From CAZMGT01 sp964565895 (GTDB lineage: Bacteria > Armatimonadota > Zipacnadia > UBA1398 > CAZMGT01): a stretch of 6,605 nucleotides of DNA. The stretch's first letter is position 1. The number at the start of each line of letters is the position of its first letter. Below, in pieces: positions 5,118 through 6,605 of the stretch. The DNA lies in the NCBI GenBank assembly GCA_964565895.1, contig CAZMGT010000089.1, positions 1 through 6,605 of the forward strand. Reading direction: 5' to 3'. The position numbers and the translations under genes were made by a program. Under the pieces are notes generated by a model. That model was not told the DNA's origin, ran no database searches, and saw only the letters and a list, made by a program, of their open reading frames with translations.

Positions 5118-6377
5118 ATGTCCAGCGAGCTCGCGCTGCTTACCGTAGTTATCGCCATCGCGGGAGGAGTTATCGCCTTCCTCGGCGACCTGCTCGGCAA
5201 GGCGCTGGGCAAGCGCCGCGCGAGCCTGTTGGGCATTCGCCCTCGCTACACCGCGGCGATCATCAGCACCATCTCGGGCATTGCCGTGGCCATTGTTGCC
5301 GTGGCCGTGCTGCTTGCCGCGAGCAGCGATGTGCGCGATGCGCTGCTTAAGTTCGGCCGCGTGCAGGCCGACCTGGAGCGCGCGCAGCAGGCGCGCGAGC
5401 AGGCGATTGCCGCGCGCGACGAGGCGCGCGCCGAGCTAAACCAAGTGCAGGGCCAGCTTAAGCGGGCCCAGGGCGAGCTCGCCGACTCGCTCGCTGCGCG
5501 CGACGAGGCCGTCGCCGCGCGGCGGCGCGCGGAGGCCGAGGCCCAGCGCAGCCGAGATGCGGCGCAGCGCCTGCGGCGCAACGTGGCCGAGCTTGCCGCG
5601 CGGCGCGACGCCCTCCAAGCCGAGGTGGAAGAGCTGCGCAAGCTCGCCGACGGCCTGGCCCGCGGGGCGCGGCTCTATCAGTGGTGGACTTCGCCCCAGG
5701 GCGAGGTTATCGTCGACGCCGACGAGCGCCTGGCCTGGATCCGCATTCCCCGGGGAAGCACGCGCCAGGCGATCGTTGAGGCCATTGCCCGGGTGATTAC
5801 CGACGCCGAGCAGCAGGCGAAAGCCCTCGGCGCCCTGCCGCTGGAGGGCGACGAGCGCCGGCGCTATATTTGGCTCGCCCCGCTCGAGGGCTACGGCGTG
5901 CCGCGCCGCATGTCTCCGGAGCAGCTCGAGCAAGCGCTTGTTGCCGAGCTGCGCGGCCGGCCCAACGATGCCCTGCTCTTCGTCGTGGCCGCGCTCCCCG
6001 GCAAGCGCGGGGGGCCGATTCTCGCGGATTTTGTCATCGCAGACATCAAGCTCGTGTTTCACCGGGGCGAGGTCATCGCCGAGGTTGCCGCGGAGCTTCC
6101 CCCCGGTGCGACGCACGACGAGCGGCTCGACGCCGCCGTCGATGCCGTGCGCGAGCTGCTCTCCTGCGCGCGCTACAACGCCATCGAGAAGGGGATGATC
6201 GTTCCCCGCGGGGGCCGGTTTGGCGCGTTTAGCTTTAGCCAAGTGCTGCATATCGCGGAGCGCATTCTTGCCGCCCAGCCGCCGGCGCGCGTGCGCATGG
6301 TGGCCACCGAGGACGTGTTTAGCAACGACGTGCTCGCGCGCGCGGTGAGCATCGAGGTGGTGGGCGGTGGCCGCTGA
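5118..6377 (+). CDS. DUF3084 domain protein, two membrane segments plus long coiled coil
   Basis: A family of unknown function known from Cyanobacteria, Armatimonadota and a few other diderms. The 419 residues show a membrane segment at 5-25, a basic loop with the family motif GKRRASLLGIRPRYTA (31-46), a second membrane segment at about 47-68, and a long Ala/Arg/Glu-rich coiled coil at about 78-182. A folded C-terminal domain (about 185-416) contains AWIRIPRGS, LVAELRGRPNDALLFVVA and KGMIVPRGGRFGAFSF. The basic loop should lie in the cytoplasm, which would place the coiled coil and C-terminal domain outside the inner membrane. The coiled coil of roughly 105 residues could reach about 15 nm. 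Its place directly after the Lpt genes suggests an envelope role, which is inference. It overlaps the next gene by 11 nt if that gene starts at GTG 6367. Confidence 0.9.
   Translation: MSSELALLTVVIAIAGGVIAFLGDLLGKALGKRRASLLGIRPRYTAAIISTISGIAVAIVAVAVLLAASSDVRDALLKFGRVQADLERAQQAREQAIAARDEARAELNQVQGQLKRAQGELADSLAARDEAVAARRRAEAEAQRSRDAAQRLRRNVAELAARRDALQAEVEELRKLADGLARGARLYQWWTSPQGEVIVDADERLAWIRIPRGSTRQAIVEAIARVITDAEQQAKALGALPLEGDERRRYIWLAPLEGYGVPRRMSPEQLEQALVAELRGRPNDALLFVVAALPGKRGGPILADFVIADIKLVFHRGEVIAEVAAELPPGATHDERLDAAVDAVRELLSCARYNAIEKGMIVPRGGRFGAFSFSQVLHIAERILAAQPPARVRMVATEDVFSNDVLARAVSIEVVGGGR
6354..6369 (+). promoter_or_regulatory. Ribosome binding site of the YqgF-like gene
   Basis: GAGGTGG at 6354-6360 lies 6 nt before GTG 6367, inside the end of the DUF3084 gene. 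A second GAGGTGG at 6376-6382 lies 5 nt before GTG 6388, so a later start that does not overlap is also possible. GTG 6379 is a third candidate. Confidence 0.5.
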
Positions 6378-6605
6378 GGTGGAGCGCGTGCTCGCCGTGG
6401 ACCCGGGGCGGGAGAAGGTCGGGTTGGCCGTTGTTGCCCGCGATGGAACGTGCATTGAGCGGCGCGTTGTCCCCGCGAGCGAGGTAGCGCGTATCGCGGA
6501 CGAGCTCGCCCGGGCCTATGGTCTACAGATTTGCGTGCTCGGGGACAGGACGGGGCACAAGGCGTTGCGCCGGGCGCTGGCCGGCGGCCCGTTTCGCGCG
6601 GTAGA
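6367..6605 (+). CDS. YqgF/RuvX-like pre-16S rRNA processing nuclease (3' end outside window)
   Basis: The RNase H-fold YqgF/RuvX family matures the 5' end of 16S rRNA in other bacteria. Only the first 79 codons are present. The opening strand VLAVDPGREKVGLAVV carries the first catalytic Asp in the D-x-G-x(4)-G motif. A helix with ASEVARIADELARAYGL and the strand CVLGDRTGHKAL follow. The DPGREK/GDRT wording resembles the divergent form seen in Cyanobacteria and Armatimonadota rather than canonical RuvX (DxGTKRIG). The remaining acidic residues lie beyond the window, so activity cannot be judged. Start GTG 6367 is chosen for its GAGGTGG at 6 nt; GTG 6379 and 6388 give shorter N termini that also suit the family. 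As the last gene seen in the operon, it may be linked to its neighbours only by shared transcription. Confidence 0.82.
   Translation, partial: MAAEVERVLAVDPGREKVGLAVVARDGTCIERRVVPASEVARIADELARAYGLQICVLGDRTGHKALRRALAGGPFRAV

Noticed and set aside
4619..5350. Sense-strand open frame of 243 codons spanning the permease and DUF3084 junction
   Set aside because: Out of frame with both conserved genes; Arg/Ala/Gly-rich without domain structure.
5350..5660. Repetitive GCGCG-rich DNA that looked like a tandem repeat
   Set aside because: It is the coiled-coil part of the DUF3084 gene; the repetition comes from Ala/Arg/Glu codons and there is no exact DNA unit.
5436..6455. Long antisense open frame of 339 codons
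   Set aside because: It is a mirror of the DUF3084 coding sequence in GC-rich DNA. Its text is His/Arg/Ala-rich with no recognisable domain, and the sense strand has clear family motifs.

Overview
The window is a dense, GC-rich (roughly two-thirds G+C by eye) stretch with every recognisable gene on the + strand and no gap longer than 18 bases. It reads as one operon for lipopolysaccharide (LPS) transport to the outer membrane, followed by two genes of the envelope/RNA-processing background. The organism should be a diderm bacterium with an Lpt bridge, probably outside the Proteobacteria. The single LptF/LptG-type permease, the DUF3084 protein and the YqgF-type nuclease of the 'DPGREK' kind together recall Cyanobacteria and Armatimonadota. 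The base composition and residue style make Armatimonadota or a relative my best guess (inference, not proven).

Layout. (1) 1-520: the C-terminal three quarters of a DPM1-like family 2 glycosyltransferase, cut by the window edge. (2) 513-2681: one continuous reading frame that holds an LptC-like membrane-anchored domain and then, after an internal signal-peptide-like segment, a very long LptA/OstA-like beta-repeat domain. (3) 2684-3994: LptB, the ABC ATPase of LPS export, with an extra 150-residue N-terminal domain that I recognise as a dual-specificity phosphatase fold with a degraded active site. (4) 3960-5099: a single LptF/LptG family permease. (5) 5118-6377: a DUF3084 protein with two membrane segments and a long coiled coil. 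(6) 6367-window end: the start of a YqgF/RuvX-like RNase H-fold nuclease.

How they fit together. LptB powers the permease at the inner membrane. The LptC domain would receive LPS from the permease, and the long LptA-like repeat chain would form the periplasmic bridge. The glycosyltransferase could supply or decorate a lipid-linked sugar used in envelope synthesis. Gene junctions are overlaps or tiny gaps (8-nt overlap, 2-nt gap, 20-35-nt overlap, 18-nt gap, 11-nt overlap), so translation is probably coupled. Several starts use a GGTGA-type ribosome binding site. No promoter, terminator, RNA gene, mobile element or CRISPR array is visible.

The two most unusual points are the phosphatase-like domain fused in front of LptB and the lptC-lptA reading-frame fusion with a signal peptide buried in its middle.
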